Below the pieces are notes generated by a model that was not told the DNA's origin, did not search any database, and was given only the letters and a program-made list of their open reading frames with translations. Shown here in pieces: positions 8,043-21,373 of a DNA stretch of 64,000 nucleotides. A program made the position numbers and the translations under genes. Every line of letters begins with the position of its first letter. Positions within the stretch are counted from its first letter, which is position 1. Source of the DNA: Serinicoccus kebangsaanensis (GTDB taxonomy: Bacteria; Actinomycetota; Actinomycetes; Actinomycetales; Dermatophilaceae); assembly GCF_008919445.1 (NCBI RefSeq), contig NZ_VSLG01000009.1, positions 79,015-143,014 of the forward strand, written 5' to 3'.

Positions 8043-8492
8043 ATGCCCGTCAACCCTGACTACGCCGGTCGGGCCTACCCGCCGGCGGGACCGTACGACA
8101 TCACCCGCGAGCAGATCGCGGCCTTCGCCGACGCCGTCGGCGCCACCGGTGCGGCGCACCGCGACCCCGAGGCCGCTCGGGCGCTCGGGCACGCGGACGT
8201 GGTGGCTCCTCCGACCTTCGCGGTGCGGCTGGCCCAGCAGTGCGAGGCCCAGCTGGTGCAGGACCCCGGCGCCGGCATCGACTTCTCCCGCGTCGTCCAC
8301 GGCCAGGAGGGCTTCACCCACCACCGGCCGATCGTCGCCGGAGACGTGCTCACCGGCACGCTGCACGTGGACACCATGCGCGAGGCCGGCGGTCACGGCA
8401 TGGTCGCCACCCGGGTGGAGCTGGCGGACACCGCGGGCGAGCCGGTCACCACGGTGACCTCGACCATCGTCGTCCGGGGGGCGGGCCGGTGA
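8043..8492 (+). CDS. MaoC-like dehydratase subunit without catalytic dyad (HadA-like)
   Basis: 149 residues, single hotdog fold of the FAS1-type dehydratase N-terminal family. FADAVGATGAAHRDPEAARA corresponds to the catalytic region, but the Asp-Asn-Pro-x-x-His motif is absent, so this is the substrate-binding half, like HadA. The catalytic half is the next gene (GTGA overlap). ATG 8043 is preceded at 7 nt by TAGGGT (8030-8035), suggesting a leaderless transcript. In M. tuberculosis HadAB dehydrates 3-hydroxyacyl-ACP in FAS-II for mycolates. I see no mycolate genes here, so the physiological substrate is uncertain. Confidence 0.85.
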   Translation: MPVNPDYAGRAYPPAGPYDITREQIAAFADAVGATGAAHRDPEAARALGHADVVAPPTFAVRLAQQCEAQLVQDPGAGIDFSRVVHGQEGFTHHRPIVAGDVLTGTLHVDTMREAGGHGMVATRVELADTAGEPVTTVTSTIVVRGAGR

Positions 8493-8889
8493 GCGGGCTG
8501 AGCCGCACGGTGAGCGTCGACCGCGACCGTCTGGTGGCGTATGCCGACGCCTCCGGCGACCAGAACCCCATCCACCGGGACGCCGAGGTCGCCCGGTCGG
8601 TGGGCCTGCCGGACGTCATCGCGCACGGCATGTGGACGATGGGCGCAGCGCTGGAGCTGGTCACCGACTACGTGGGCGGGGACCCCGGCCGCGTCCTGTC
8701 CTGCCAGACCCGCTTCACCGGCATGGTCGTCGTGCCCGAGGGCCGCTCCGTCGAGGTGCTGGTCGAGGGCGAGGTCACCAAGACCGACGAGCAGGCCGGC
8801 ACCGAGACCCTCCAGCTCACGGCCACCTGCGCCGGCGAGAAGGTGCTCGGTCGGTGCCAGGCCGTGGTGCGGCGGGCGGGGACCGACGC

Positions 8890-8893
<4 letters not shown>
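8489..8893 (+). CDS. MaoC-like dehydratase catalytic subunit (HadB-like)
   Basis: 134 residues. The hydratase-2 motif YADASGDQNPIHRDAEVARS followed by LPDVIAHGMWTMG supplies the catalytic Asp and His that its partner lacks; the two proteins are expected to form a heterodimer of hotdog folds acting on 3R-hydroxyacyl thioesters. The start GTG 8489 overlaps the stop of the HadA-like gene, and the stop overlaps murB in the same way, so all three are translationally coupled. There is no hadC-like third gene. Confidence 0.87.
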
Positions 8894-10047
<1,154 letters not shown>

Positions 10048-10058
10048 GCGGGCTCGAC

Positions 10059-11780
10059 TCAGCGTTCGCGGACCCCCGCGGCCACGGCGTCGGCGACGGC
10101 CTCGAGGTAGGACGCCGGGAGGTCGTCCTGCCCGAGGACGGCGGCCCAGTAGGGCACCATCTCGCGGAAGTAGTGGTGCCCGTGGCCGCCGGGCGTCGAC
10201 ACCGAGAGCGGCATGTCCATCCCGATCTGCCAGAAGGACACCCAGGGCTGCCAGGTGAGGGCGGCCGGCACGTCGCGCCCGGCGCGCTCGCGCATCCAGT
10301 CCGGCTCGTGCCACAGCAGGGTCGGGTCCCACCAGACGATGGGGTCCGAGGCGTGCTGGGCATACACCACCCGCGGCTCCTCCCAGGCGACGTAGGGGCC
10401 GCCGTAGAAGTCCTGACCCAGCTCCGCGGGGCGGGTGACGAAGCGCACGTGCCGCCCGTTGTCGACCACCGGGGCGATCTGCGGTGAGCCCGGCTGACGA
10501 CCCGCGGTCAGCTCGCTCCACACCGGGGTGAACGACGGGGTGCCGGACCACAGCGCGCCGTCCACCCGGTCGAGCATGTCCTGCGCCGAGGAGAAGGCCC
10601 CCTGGCCGCCATAGGACCCGAGGGACTCCCCACTCACCACGACCCGCGGCCGCCGGCCCTCCGGCAGCGCCTCGACCCGCGCCTCGACCGCCTCGAACAG
10701 CGCACGTCCCGCCTCGGGAGGAGAGTCCCGGTCCGTGGCGTAGGCCAGGGCGGAGGAGAAGAAGGAGTACTGCATGGACACGGTGGCGACGTCCCCACCG
10801 GTGAGGTACTCCAGCGACGCGACCGACCACTCCTGCACGTAGCCGGTCCCGGTGGAGGTGATGACGTGCACCACGGAGCGGTCGAGGGCGGCGGTGCGGT
10901 CGATCTCCCTCATCACCGCGGCCACCGCCGCCTCGATCGTGTCGTTGTCCTGCTTCCCGGCATACAGCCGGATCGGCTCACGCGCCTGCGCCCCCGTCAC
11001 CCGCGCGATGTCCGCCGCCCGCGGACCGTCGGCGACCATCGCCTGCCCGTCCCGCCCCAGGTCGGCCCAGGCCTGGGTGGACTGCGGGCTGCCCGACCGC
11101 TCGGCCTGGCTGGGCGCCACCCGCCCCTGCGGCGTCTCGGCGTTGAGCCGGGCGGCCGACCCCAGCGCCGCGTTGACCGCCTGCCGGTAGACCAGCCCCT
11201 CGCTCACCCAGACGATGCCGACGAGCAGCAGCACCGCCGCGACGGTGGAGGCCACCACCCCCGGCAGCCACCGTCGGCCCAGCCGTGCCAGCTGCTTCCA
11301 CAGCGAGCCCACCAGCCGCACGCCCAGGACCAGCAGCACACCGAGCCCCAGACCTCCCGCCACCCCCACGGCCATCCCGGCGTTGCCACCGGTGTCGAGC
11401 CCCACGAGGTCGGCGTTGCTGGCCTGCTGGCGCACGCTCCACCACCACACGACCCCGCTGACCCCGACCAGCAGCACGTCCCAGGCCACGGTCAGCACCC
11501 GCTCGGCCCGCGGGCTCACCCGGACCTGCAGGCCGATCAGCCGGGCGAGCAGCCCGCTCACCCGCCCGAGGAGCGAGCCCACCAGGTAGCCGTAGGCGAT
11601 GCTGAAGCCGACACCGACCGTGGTCATCCACCACGTCCGCGGCAGCAGGCTCGGGCTGAGGGCGACCCACAGCATGACCAGCCCGAGGGTGAAGCCGAGC
11701 TGGGACACCCGGCCGAAGAGCCACTCGCGACCCGGGCGCACCGTGCGGGGATAGAGCAGCACGGTCGGGGCGGCGTCCAC
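10059..11780 (-). CDS. Membrane-anchored alpha/beta-hydrolase
   Basis: 573 residues. The N-terminal ~200 residues contain about four or five hydrophobic segments (for example LGFTLGLVMLWVALS and VLLLVGIVWVS). The C-terminal ~350 residues form an alpha/beta-hydrolase domain with nucleophile elbow VSGESLGSYG, a likely acid in YAQHASDPIVWWDP and histidine in GGHGHHYF. This architecture matches the actinobacterial family with an N-terminal membrane region and the PF10081-type hydrolase domain; the substrate is unknown. Start GTG 11778-11780 lies 6 nt after TAGATT on the reverse strand, so the mRNA is probably leaderless. Confidence 0.8.
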   Translation of the reverse strand: MDAAPTVLLYPRTVRPGREWLFGRVSQLGFTLGLVMLWVALSPSLLPRTWWMTTVGVGFSIAYGYLVGSLLGRVSGLLARLIGLQVRVSPRAERVLTVAWDVLLVGVSGVVWWWSVRQQASNADLVGLDTGGNAGMAVGVAGGLGLGVLLVLGVRLVGSLWKQLARLGRRWLPGVVASTVAAVLLLVGIVWVSEGLVYRQAVNAALGSAARLNAETPQGRVAPSQAERSGSPQSTQAWADLGRDGQAMVADGPRAADIARVTGAQAREPIRLYAGKQDNDTIEAAVAAVMREIDRTAALDRSVVHVITSTGTGYVQEWSVASLEYLTGGDVATVSMQYSFFSSALAYATDRDSPPEAGRALFEAVEARVEALPEGRRPRVVVSGESLGSYGGQGAFSSAQDMLDRVDGALWSGTPSFTPVWSELTAGRQPGSPQIAPVVDNGRHVRFVTRPAELGQDFYGGPYVAWEEPRVVYAQHASDPIVWWDPTLLWHEPDWMRERAGRDVPAALTWQPWVSFWQIGMDMPLSVSTPGGHGHHYFREMVPYWAAVLGQDDLPASYLEAVADAVAAGVRER

Positions 11781-11845
11781 GCCCCCAATCTAGGACCGGG
11801 CACCCCCGGCGGGCGGCCCGCCCCGGCGTGCGCGACGATGACGGT

Positions 11846-12259
11846 ATGCGCGCAGTCCAGCTGTCCCTGCTCGTCGCCTCCGCCCTGGCGCTCGCCGCCT
11901 GCGGCACCGACACGAACGGCTCCGGTGGCGCCGATCCGTCGAGCTCGCCGGACGGAGGAGGTGAGGAGGTCTTCGCCTCCGGGATCGTCATGCAGTCCTC
12001 CGCGGACGCCCCGGTCGAGTTCTGCGTCGGCCCCATCGCCGAGTCCTACCCACCGCAGTGCACCGGCCCGGAGCTGGCCGGGGCCTTCTCCTGGGACGAC
12101 GTCGAGGTGCAGACCGAGGGGGAGGTGCGGTGGACCGACACCACCTACTACGGCGTGGGCACCTTCGACCCGGACCAGGGGGAGCGGGGCACCTTCTCGC
12201 TCACCCAGCCGCTCGGCACCGAGGAGCCCGAGGGGTATGCCCGGCTCTCGACCGGGTAG
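11846..12259 (+). CDS. Small secreted lipoprotein of unknown function
   Basis: 137 residues. The signal peptide (MRAVQLSLLVASALALAACG) ends in the lipobox LAAC, so the mature protein starts at Cys20 and should be lipid-anchored on the outer face of the membrane. After a Gly/Ser/Asp-rich linker there is a folded ~95-residue region with two cysteines (VEFCVGP and PPQCTGPEL) that may form a disulfide. I do not recognise a domain. ATG 11846 is preferred to the GTG at 11828 because it places the positive charge directly before the hydrophobic core. Confidence 0.75.
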   Translation: MRAVQLSLLVASALALAACGTDTNGSGGADPSSSPDGGGEEVFASGIVMQSSADAPVEFCVGPIAESYPPQCTGPELAGAFSWDDVEVQTEGEVRWTDTTYYGVGTFDPDQGERGTFSLTQPLGTEEPEGYARLSTG

Positions 12260-13303
12260 TCAGCCGGTCGGCACGGCGTGCAGCCAGCCGTCGACGTCGC
12301 CCAGCAGGGCGCGCTTGACCTCGGCCGGTGCGGTCGATCCCTCGATCGAGCTGCGCGCCAGGTGGGCCAGGGCGGCGTCGTCCAACCTGTGGTCGACCCG
12401 GGCGGAGACGTACTGGTCGGCCAGCCGGTTGCCGAACAGCAACGGGTCGTCGGCGCCCAGTGCCACCCTCGCGCCCACCTCCAGCAGCCGCGGCAGCGGC
12501 ACCGCGGCCAGGGACGGGTAGACGCCGAGCGCGACGTTGCTCCCGGGGCATACCTCGAGGGTCACCTGCTCGTCCACGACGCGCCCCAGCACCGCCTCGT
12601 CCTCCACCGCGCGGATGCCGTGACCCAGCCGGTCGGGGAGCAGGTGGTCCAGGGCGACCTGGACGTGGTCGGCGCCGAGCAGCTCGCCGGCGTGCGGCAC
12701 GCTGGCCAGCCCGGCCTTCGCGGCGATCCGGAAGGCGGGCTCGAAGTCGCCGGTCCAGCCGCGGCGTTCGTCGTTGGAGAGCCCGAAGCCGACGACCGCC
12801 CCGGCCCCCTCCCCGGCGTGCCTGGCGGCCAGCCGGGCCAGGGCCCGGGCATCCAGCGGGTGCTTCATCCGGGAGGCGGCGACCACGACCGCGACCTGGG
12901 TGCCGGTGGCCTCGCTGGCGGCGCGGGCCTCGTCCAGCACGATCTCCAGGGCCGGTGTCAGGCCCCCGAGGAACGGGGCGTAGGACGTCGGGTCCACCTG
13001 GATCTCGAGCCAGCGCGACCCCTCGGCCGCGTCGTCCTCCGCGGCCTCCCGGACGATGCGGCGCATGTCCTCCTCGTCCCGGACGACGGCGCGGGCGGCG
13101 TCGTAGAGCCGCTGGAAGCGGAACCACCCCCGCTCGTCCCGTCCGGACAGCTCCGGCGGCCACCGCGTCGTCAGGGCGTGGGGCAGCCGCAGGTGGTGCT
13201 TGGCGGCCAGGTCCCGGACCGTCTCGATCCGCATCGAGCCGGTGAAGTGCAGGTGCAGGTGGGCCTTGGGCAGCGCGAGCAGCGAGCGGGTCCCCTCGGG
13301 CAT
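12260..13303 (-). CDS. add: Adenosine deaminase family protein
   Basis: 347 residues, a TIM-barrel metal hydrolase for purine salvage (adenosine to inosine plus ammonia). Metal ligands and active-site motifs are in order: HLHLHFTGS near residue 15, VPHAGE, RLGHGIRA, EVCPGSNVALG and LGADDPLLFG. The first motif usually reads HLHLDG; phenylalanine at that position and MR afterwards vary within the family, so adenosine rather than adenine specificity is likely but not proven. Start ATG 13303; a -10-like TAGGCT lies 6 nt upstream on the reverse strand (leaderless). Its stop abuts the stop of the convergent lipoprotein gene. Confidence 0.88.
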   Translation of the reverse strand: MPEGTRSLLALPKAHLHLHFTGSMRIETVRDLAAKHHLRLPHALTTRWPPELSGRDERGWFRFQRLYDAARAVVRDEEDMRRIVREAAEDDAAEGSRWLEIQVDPTSYAPFLGGLTPALEIVLDEARAASEATGTQVAVVVAASRMKHPLDARALARLAARHAGEGAGAVVGFGLSNDERRGWTGDFEPAFRIAAKAGLASVPHAGELLGADHVQVALDHLLPDRLGHGIRAVEDEAVLGRVVDEQVTLEVCPGSNVALGVYPSLAAVPLPRLLEVGARVALGADDPLLFGNRLADQYVSARVDHRLDDAALAHLARSSIEGSTAPAEVKRALLGDVDGWLHAVPTG

Positions 13304-13316
13304 CCACCCAGCCTAA

Positions 13317-13336
13317 CCAGGGGGTTATCCCCCTGG
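13317..13336. promoter_or_regulatory. Perfect hairpin/palindrome in the divergent add/ABC promoter region
   Basis: CCAGGGGG-TTAT-CCCCCTGG is an 8-bp perfect inverted repeat lying between the -10 of add (13310-13315, reverse) and the -10 of the ABC gene (13358-13363). Its position in the promoter spacer region of both genes suggests a shared operator. Confidence 0.5.
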
Positions 13337-13370
13337 GGAGAGGCGGCACCGTCTCACTACAGTCGGCCCT

Positions 13371-14333
13371 GTGACCGTGATCCAGACCCGAGGGCTGACC
13401 AAGCGCTACGGCTCCGGCGCGCCTCCGGCGCTGGCCGATCTCACCGTCGACGTCGCCGACGGGGTGACCGGCCTGGTCGGTGCCAACGGTGCGGGCAAGT
13501 CGACGCTGATCAAGCTCCTGCTCGGCCTGCTGGCACCGACCTCCGGCAGCGGGAGCGTGCTGGGTCACGACATCACCGCGGGTGGTGAGGCGATCCGACG
13601 GGCGGTGGGCTACATGCCCGAGCACGACTGCCTGCCGCCGGACATGCGCTGCATCGACTTCGTCGTGCACATGGGGAGGGTCTCCGGGCTGCCGGCCGCC
13701 GCGGCGCGCGAGCGGGCCGCCGACGTGCTCCGTCACGTGGGGCTGGCCGAGGAGCGCTACCGCCTGATGGGTGGCTACTCCACCGGCATGAAGCAGCGCG
13801 CCAAGCTGGCCCAGGCCCTCGTCCACGACCCGCAGCTGGTGCTGCTGGACGAGCCCACCAACGGCCTGGACCCGGCGGCCCGGGACGACATGCTGGCGCT
13901 GGTCCAGCGGATCGGCCACGACTTCGGCATACCGGTCCTGGTCACCTCGCACCTGCTCGGCGAGCTGGAGCGGGTCAGCGACCACGTGATCGTCCTGGAC
14001 GCCGGTCGGCTGCTGCGCTCGGAGGAGACGCAGGCCTTCCTCGCCGACACCGGGGTGGTGCTGGTCGAGGTGATCGGTGCGGCCGACGCGCAGCAGCGGA
14101 TGGGGGAGGCCCTGGCCGCCCGGGGCCTGGTCTCCCGGCCGCGCGGCAGCCTCATCGAGATCGACCCGGTGACGCTGCCCGACGACGCCGACGGCGAGGC
14201 GGCCACGCGGGCGCACGACCAGCTGCGCGACGTCGTGCGCGACACCGCGGCGGACCTCGGGGTCGGCCTGGTGCGGGTGCAGGCGCAGACCGGCCGGCTC
14301 GAGGACGTCTTCCGCGAGGAGGTGCCGGCATGA
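13371..14333 (+). CDS. ABC-2 type transporter ATP-binding protein
   Basis: 320 residues. Walker A is VGANGAGKSTLI, the signature YSTGMKQRAKLAQA, Walker B LVLLDEPTNGLDP and the switch histidine TSHLL, so it is a complete ATPase. The ~90-residue C-terminal extension is typical of ABC-2 export ATPases. Start GTG 13371, 7 nt after TACAGT (13358-13363). It is followed by a permease with a 4-bp overlap, then a second ATPase and permease: one four-gene block that probably forms a single exporter or two related ones. Substrate unknown. Confidence 0.92.
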   Translation: MTVIQTRGLTKRYGSGAPPALADLTVDVADGVTGLVGANGAGKSTLIKLLLGLLAPTSGSGSVLGHDITAGGEAIRRAVGYMPEHDCLPPDMRCIDFVVHMGRVSGLPAAAARERAADVLRHVGLAEERYRLMGGYSTGMKQRAKLAQALVHDPQLVLLDEPTNGLDPAARDDMLALVQRIGHDFGIPVLVTSHLLGELERVSDHVIVLDAGRLLRSEETQAFLADTGVVLVEVIGAADAQQRMGEALAARGLVSRPRGSLIEIDPVTLPDDADGEAATRAHDQLRDVVRDTAADLGVGLVRVQAQTGRLEDVFREEVPA

Positions 14334-15217
14334 GCGCACCGGCCGAACGCACCGGGGTGATCCACGACATCGGCTACCGCCGGTATGCCGGTGCCCGGAT
14401 GAGCAGCGCCGGCATCGCCGGGTCGCTGCTCGCCTCGGGGGTGCTCGCGGTCTTCGGCTTCGGACGCTCGGGCAAGGCCAAGATCCTGCCCTTCGTCCTG
14501 CTCGGCATGACCATGGTCCCCGCGGTCGTCATGGTGGGGATCATGAGCTTCATCGGGCTGGACGCCGGGCTGCTCAACTACGCGAGCTACAACGCGGGCA
14601 GCTCGTTCCTGGTCGTGCTGTTCGTGGCGGCGCAGGCGCCGGTGCTGTTCAGCCGGGACCTGCGCTCCGGCGTGATCAGCCTCTACCTCGCCCGACCGCT
14701 GGGGGCGAGCGCCTTCGCGCTCATCCGATGGGCCTCGCTCGTGCTGGCCATCCTCGCCTTCGTGCTCACCCCGCTGCTGGTGCTCTTCATCGGTGGGCTC
14801 TCCGCCGGTGCGTCCTTCACCGAGGAGCTGCCCCGCGTCGCCTGGGCGCTGGCCGGGGCGGTCGTCCTCGCGCTGCTGGTGGCGACGGTGGCCGCGCTGG
14901 TCTCGTCCTGGACGCTGCGGCGGGGCCTGGCGATCGCCGGCACGATCATGGTGCTGCTGGTCGGGCTGGGGGTCACCGTGGCGCTGAAGGAGACGCTCTT
15001 CTTCGAGGGCATGGACACCGCCGCGCACTGGGTCTCGCTGCTGTCGCCCTTCGCGCTCGTCGACGCCGTCACCGCGGTGCTGGGGGGCACGGACGCGCAG
15101 ATCACCAGCGCGCCGGAGTCGGTGGCCACCGGGTGGCTCCTCGTCTCGACCGCGCTCGCGCTGATGGCCGTGGGTCTGCTCCTGCTCATCCGTCGCTACC
15201 GCAGCAAGGGGGCGTGA
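14330..15217 (+). CDS. ABC-2 type permease
   Basis: 295 residues with about six hydrophobic segments, including ILPFVLLGMTMVPAVVMVGI, FLVVLFVAAQAPVLF and a C-terminal VSTALALMAVGLLLLIRR. The N-terminal IHDIGYRRYAG is common in actinobacterial ABC-2 permeases. ATG 14330 overlaps the stop of the ATPase, and its own stop overlaps the second ATPase (TGATG), so the cassette is translationally coupled. It provides the membrane channel for the adjacent ATPases. Confidence 0.85.
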   Translation: MSAPAERTGVIHDIGYRRYAGARMSSAGIAGSLLASGVLAVFGFGRSGKAKILPFVLLGMTMVPAVVMVGIMSFIGLDAGLLNYASYNAGSSFLVVLFVAAQAPVLFSRDLRSGVISLYLARPLGASAFALIRWASLVLAILAFVLTPLLVLFIGGLSAGASFTEELPRVAWALAGAVVLALLVATVAALVSSWTLRRGLAIAGTIMVLLVGLGVTVALKETLFFEGMDTAAHWVSLLSPFALVDAVTAVLGGTDAQITSAPESVATGWLLVSTALALMAVGLLLLIRRYRSKGA

Positions 15218-16140
15218 TGACCGACCTGACCCTGACCGACGTCTCGCGCTGGTACGGCAACGTGGTCGCCGTCAACGACGTCACCATGACGATCGGCCCG
15301 GGCGTCACCGGCCTGCTCGGCCCCAACGGCGCCGGCAAGTCCACCCTGATCGCCATGATGGCGGGATTCCTGGCCCCCTCCTCCGGCGAGGTCCGCCTGG
15401 GCGAGCAACGGGTCTGGCGCAACGTCACGGCATACCGGGACCTGGGGCTGGTCCCGGAGCGGGAGGTGAGCTTCGCCTATCTCACCGGGCGCCAGTTCGT
15501 GCAGGCCAGCGCCGAGCTGCACCGGCTGCGCGACACCCGCGCCGCCACCGCCCGGGCGCTCGCCGAGGTCGACCTGACCGACGCCGCGGACCGCGCGATC
15601 AGCACCTACTCCAAGGGGATGCGGCAACGCGCCAAGCTGGCCTCGGCCCTCGTCCACGAGCCGCAGGTGCTGCTGCTGGACGAGCCCTTCAACGGCGTCG
15701 ACCCCCGACAGCGGATGCACCTGATGGACCTGCTGACCCGGATGGGGGAGGCCGGCCGCACCGTGCTCTTCTCCAGCCACATCCTGGAGGAGGTCGAGCA
15801 GATCGCCCGCCAGATCGAGGTCGTCGTCGCGGGGCGGCACGCCGCGAGCGGGGACTTCGGAGCCATCCGGCGGCTGATGACGGACCGGCCGAGCCACTAC
15901 CTCGTCCGGTCCACCGACGACCGGGCGCTCGCGGCGGCGCTGATGGCCCGGCCGGGCGTCCGCAGCGTCGCGCTGGGGCGGGTCGGCACCGGGGACGCGA
16001 TCACCGTCGAGGTGACCGACACCGGTGAGTTCACCCATGCCCTGCCGGTCCTGGCGCGCCGGGCCGGCATCACGGTGCGGGAGATCGCACCCTCGGACGA
16101 GAGCCTGGAGTCGGTGTTCACCTACCTGGTGCAGTCATGA
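15217..16140 (+). CDS. ABC-2 type transporter ATP-binding protein (second)
   Basis: 307 residues. Walker A LLGPNGAGKSTLIAMM, signature YSKGMRQRAKLASA, Walker B VLLLDEPFNGVDP and H-loop FSSHILEE. It is paralogous to the first ATPase of the operon and probably arose by duplication. The reading frame extends far upstream into the permease, but ATG 15217 overlapping the permease stop is the natural start. ATGA overlap with the second permease follows. Confidence 0.92.
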   Translation: MTDLTLTDVSRWYGNVVAVNDVTMTIGPGVTGLLGPNGAGKSTLIAMMAGFLAPSSGEVRLGEQRVWRNVTAYRDLGLVPEREVSFAYLTGRQFVQASAELHRLRDTRAATARALAEVDLTDAADRAISTYSKGMRQRAKLASALVHEPQVLLLDEPFNGVDPRQRMHLMDLLTRMGEAGRTVLFSSHILEEVEQIARQIEVVVAGRHAASGDFGAIRRLMTDRPSHYLVRSTDDRALAAALMARPGVRSVALGRVGTGDAITVEVTDTGEFTHALPVLARRAGITVREIAPSDESLESVFTYLVQS

Positions 16141-16830
16141 ACCTCACGATCATGCGACTCGCCCTGCGCGCCATCGTCGGCGGCTGGCGCGGCGTCATCC
16201 TGCTGGCCCTGCCCGTCCTGCTGATCGGTCTCGCGGCGCTGCTGCGGGCGGTGACCGGCGAGCCGGTGAGCGCCACCATGGTGATCGTCGAGGTCGGCCT
16301 GGCGATGGTGGTGCCGCTGGTGGCGCTGCTCGCCGCCAACGGCGTGCTGGGGCCGGAGATCGACGACGGTTCGGTGGTCTACCTGCTCTCGACGCCGGTG
16401 AGCCGGTACGTCGTGGCGGCGTCCAAGTTCGCCGTCGCCGCCGGCTCCGCCGCGCTGCTCTCGATCGGCGGACTGCTCGGGGCGAGCCTGGCCGGGGGAC
16501 TGTCGGACCGGTGGTCCGTGGTGGCGGTGGTCACCGGCGGTGGGGGAGCGGTGCTCTACTGCGCCCTGTTCACCGCGCTGGCCGCCGCGACCCGGCACGG
16601 CATGATCGCCGGTCTGATCTACGTCCTGGTCATCGAGCAGCTGCTCGGCCGGTTCCTCGGCGGCTTCCGGTTCGTGTCGGTCCGGGCGGTGGCCGAGCGG
16701 CTCGGCGAGTCCGCCGCCGACGTGGACCTCGCTGTCGCGGACATGGGGCTGACGTATGCCGTCATCGCCTCCGCGGTGCTGCTCCTGGTCGGGGTGGCGG
16801 CCGCGGGATGGCGGCTGACCCGCTTCCAGC

Positions 16831-16847
<17 letters not shown>
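16137..16847 (+). CDS. ABC-2 type permease (second)
   Basis: 236 residues with roughly six membrane segments (VILLALPVLLIGLAALL, VGLAMVVPLVALLAANGVLG, AVIASAVLLLVGVAAAG). The GPEIDDGSVVYLLSTPVSR loop after the second segment is characteristic of ABC-2 permeases. It is the last gene of the block. Its final 17 bases overlap the 3' end of the convergent FUSC-like gene, so there is no room for a conventional terminator between them. Confidence 0.85.
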
Positions 16848-19730
<2,883 letters not shown>

Positions 19731-19732
<2 letters not shown>

Positions 19733-19840
19733 CCGGCCGCACGGTCTGCGTCGACCGGCCGCACGGTCTGCGTCGACCGGCCGCACGGTTTGGGCCGACC
19801 GGCCGCACGGTCTGCGTCGACCGGCCGCACGGTCTGCGTG
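19731..19840. repeat. Five tandem 22-bp hairpin repeats between argG and aspC
   Basis: The unit begins GACCGGCCGCACGGTCTGCG and is repeated five times at 19731, 19753, 19775, 19797 and 19819. Copies 1, 2 and 4 are identical, copy 5 differs at its last base, and copy 3 has four changes. Each unit contains GACCG-GCCGCA-CGGTC, a 5-bp stem with a 6-nt loop. The array starts inside the argG stop codon and fills the space before the convergent aspC gene. Confidence 0.95.
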
Positions 19841-19862
19841 AGCGACCGCGTCGAGGAGCGTG

Positions 19863-21092
19863 TCAGCGGGCCTCGGCCAGCAGCGCCTGGATCCGACCGA
19901 CGCCCTCCTTAAGGTCGTCGTCACCCAGGGCATACGAGAGCCGCAGGTAGCCGCTGGGCCCGAAGGCCTCGCCCGGGACGACCGCGACCTCGACCTCGTC
20001 CAGGATGAGCGCGGCGAGCTCGACCGAGGTCTGCGGGGTCCGGCCACGGATGGTCCGGCCGAGCACCCCCTCGACCGAGGGGTAGGCGTAGAACGCGCCC
20101 TGCGGCACCGGGCACCGGACGCCGTCGATGGCGCCGAGCATCTCGACGATCCGCCGGCGACGCCGGTCGAAGGCGACCTTCATCTCCTCGACCGCATCCA
20201 GGGAGCCCTCCAGCGCGGCGATCGCGGCCCGCTGCGACACGTTGGCGACGTTGGAGGTCGCGTGGCTCTGCAGGTTGGTCGCGGCCTTGATCAGGTCCTT
20301 CGGCCCGACCATCCAGCCGACCCGCCACCCGGTCATCGCGTAGGTCTTGGCGACGCCGTTCAGCACCACACAGGTGTCGGCCAGCTCGGGCACTACGACC
20401 GGCATCGAGGGCGCCTTCGCCCCGTCGTAGAGCAGGTGCTCGTAGATCTCGTCGGTGACCACCCAGATGCCGTGCTCCAGCGCCCACCGGCCGATCGCCT
20501 CGACCTGCTCGGGCGGGTAGACGGCCCCCGTGGGGTTGGACGGGGAGCAGAAGAGCAGCGCCTTGGTCCGCTCGGTGCGGGCGGCCTCGAGCTGGTCCAC
20601 CGTGACGAGGTATGCCCCGTGCTCGGTGTCCGCGCCGGCGAAGACCTCGACCGGGGTCCCGCCGGCGAGCCGGATCGCCTCCGGGTAGGTCGTCCAGTAC
20701 GGCGCGGGCAGGATCACCTCGTCGCCCGGGTCCAGCAGGGCGGCGAAGGTGTTGTAGACCGCCTGCTTGCCGCCGTTGGTCACCAGGACGTCCGCCGGCT
20801 CGATGGCATACCCCGAGTCGCGATGCGTCTTGGCGACGATCGCCGCCTTGAGGTCCGGGAGACCGCCTGCGGGGGAGTAGCGGTGGTTCACCGGGTTGCC
20901 GCAGGCCTCGACGGCGGCCTGCACGACGTAGTCCGGGGTCGGGAAGTCGGGTTCACCGGCCCCGAAGCCGATCACCGGCCGCCCCTCGGCCTTGAGGGCC
21001 TTGGCCTTGGCGTCGACCGCCAGGGTGGCGGACTCGGCGATGGAGCCGATGCGGGCACTGATGCGGGTCTGCTCGCTCACGGGGACCATCAT
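19863..21092 (-). CDS. aspC: Pyridoxal phosphate aminotransferase, aspartate type
   Basis: 409 residues, class I/II aminotransferase transferring the amino group of aspartate to 2-oxoglutarate. Seen: [20 protein letters not shown] at the start, [45 protein letters not shown] and the PLP lysine in [16 protein letters not shown] near residue 245. Its place before tRNA-Trp-secE-nusG is conserved in actinobacteria. The start is uncertain among two adjacent ATGs (21092, 21089) and a nearby GTG. It could also act on other substrates such as prephenate; aspartate is the best guess. Confidence 0.9.
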   Translation of the reverse strand: MMVPVSEQTRISARIGSIAESATLAVDAKAKALKAEGRPVIGFGAGEPDFPTPDYVVQAAVEACGNPVNHRYSPAGGLPDLKAAIVAKTHRDSGYAIEPADVLVTNGGKQAVYNTFAALLDPGDEVILPAPYWTTYPEAIRLAGGTPVEVFAGADTEHGAYLVTVDQLEAARTERTKALLFCSPSNPTGAVYPPEQVEAIGRWALEHGIWVVTDEIYEHLLYDGAKAPSMPVVVPELADTCVVLNGVAKTYAMTGWRVGWMVGPKDLIKAATNLQSHATSNVANVSQRAAIAALEGSLDAVEEMKVAFDRRRRRIVEMLGAIDGVRCPVPQGAFYAYPSVEGVLGRTIRGRTPQTSVELAALILDEVEVAVVPGEAFGPSGYLRLSYALGDDDLKEGVGRIQALLAEAR

Positions 21093-21141
21093 GTCATCGT
21101 CGCTTCACGCGGCGTCAGGCCCCGTCCGGGCACGGGCGTCT

Positions 21142-21171
21142 TTGCCCAACCTGTCGGCCGTCACGTAGACT
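21142..21171 (+). promoter_or_regulatory. Promoter of tRNA-Trp-secE-nusG
   Basis: TTGCCC (21142-21147) and TAGACT (21166-21171) with an 18-bp spacer lie about 70 bp upstream of the tRNA, matching a housekeeping promoter. Confidence 0.65.
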
Positions 21172-21241
21172 GACCCTTCGGGTGTTCGCACCGTGCGCCA
21201 GCCTGCCTCCCAACAGCAGCCGACGCCGCGACCGCCTTCGA

Positions 21242-21314
21242 AGGGCAATAGCTCAATTGGTAGAGCACCGGTCTCCAAAACCGGCGGTTGGGGGTTCGAG
21301 TCCCTCTTGCCCTG
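21242..21314 (+). tRNA. tRNA-Trp (anticodon CCA)
   Basis: Cloverleaf with acceptor AGGGCAA/TTGCCCT, D arm GCTCAATTGGTAGAGC, anticodon stem CCGGT/ACCGG around the loop CTCCAAA (CCA), and T arm GGGGG-TTCGAGT-CCCTC with one G-T pair. CCA end not encoded. Located just before secE, as in many actinobacteria. Confidence 0.95.
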
Positions 21315-21373
21315 CGTGACCGGCGGGCAGCCTGCCCGCCGCGACCACCAGACCTGCAACAGGAAGGCGACCC

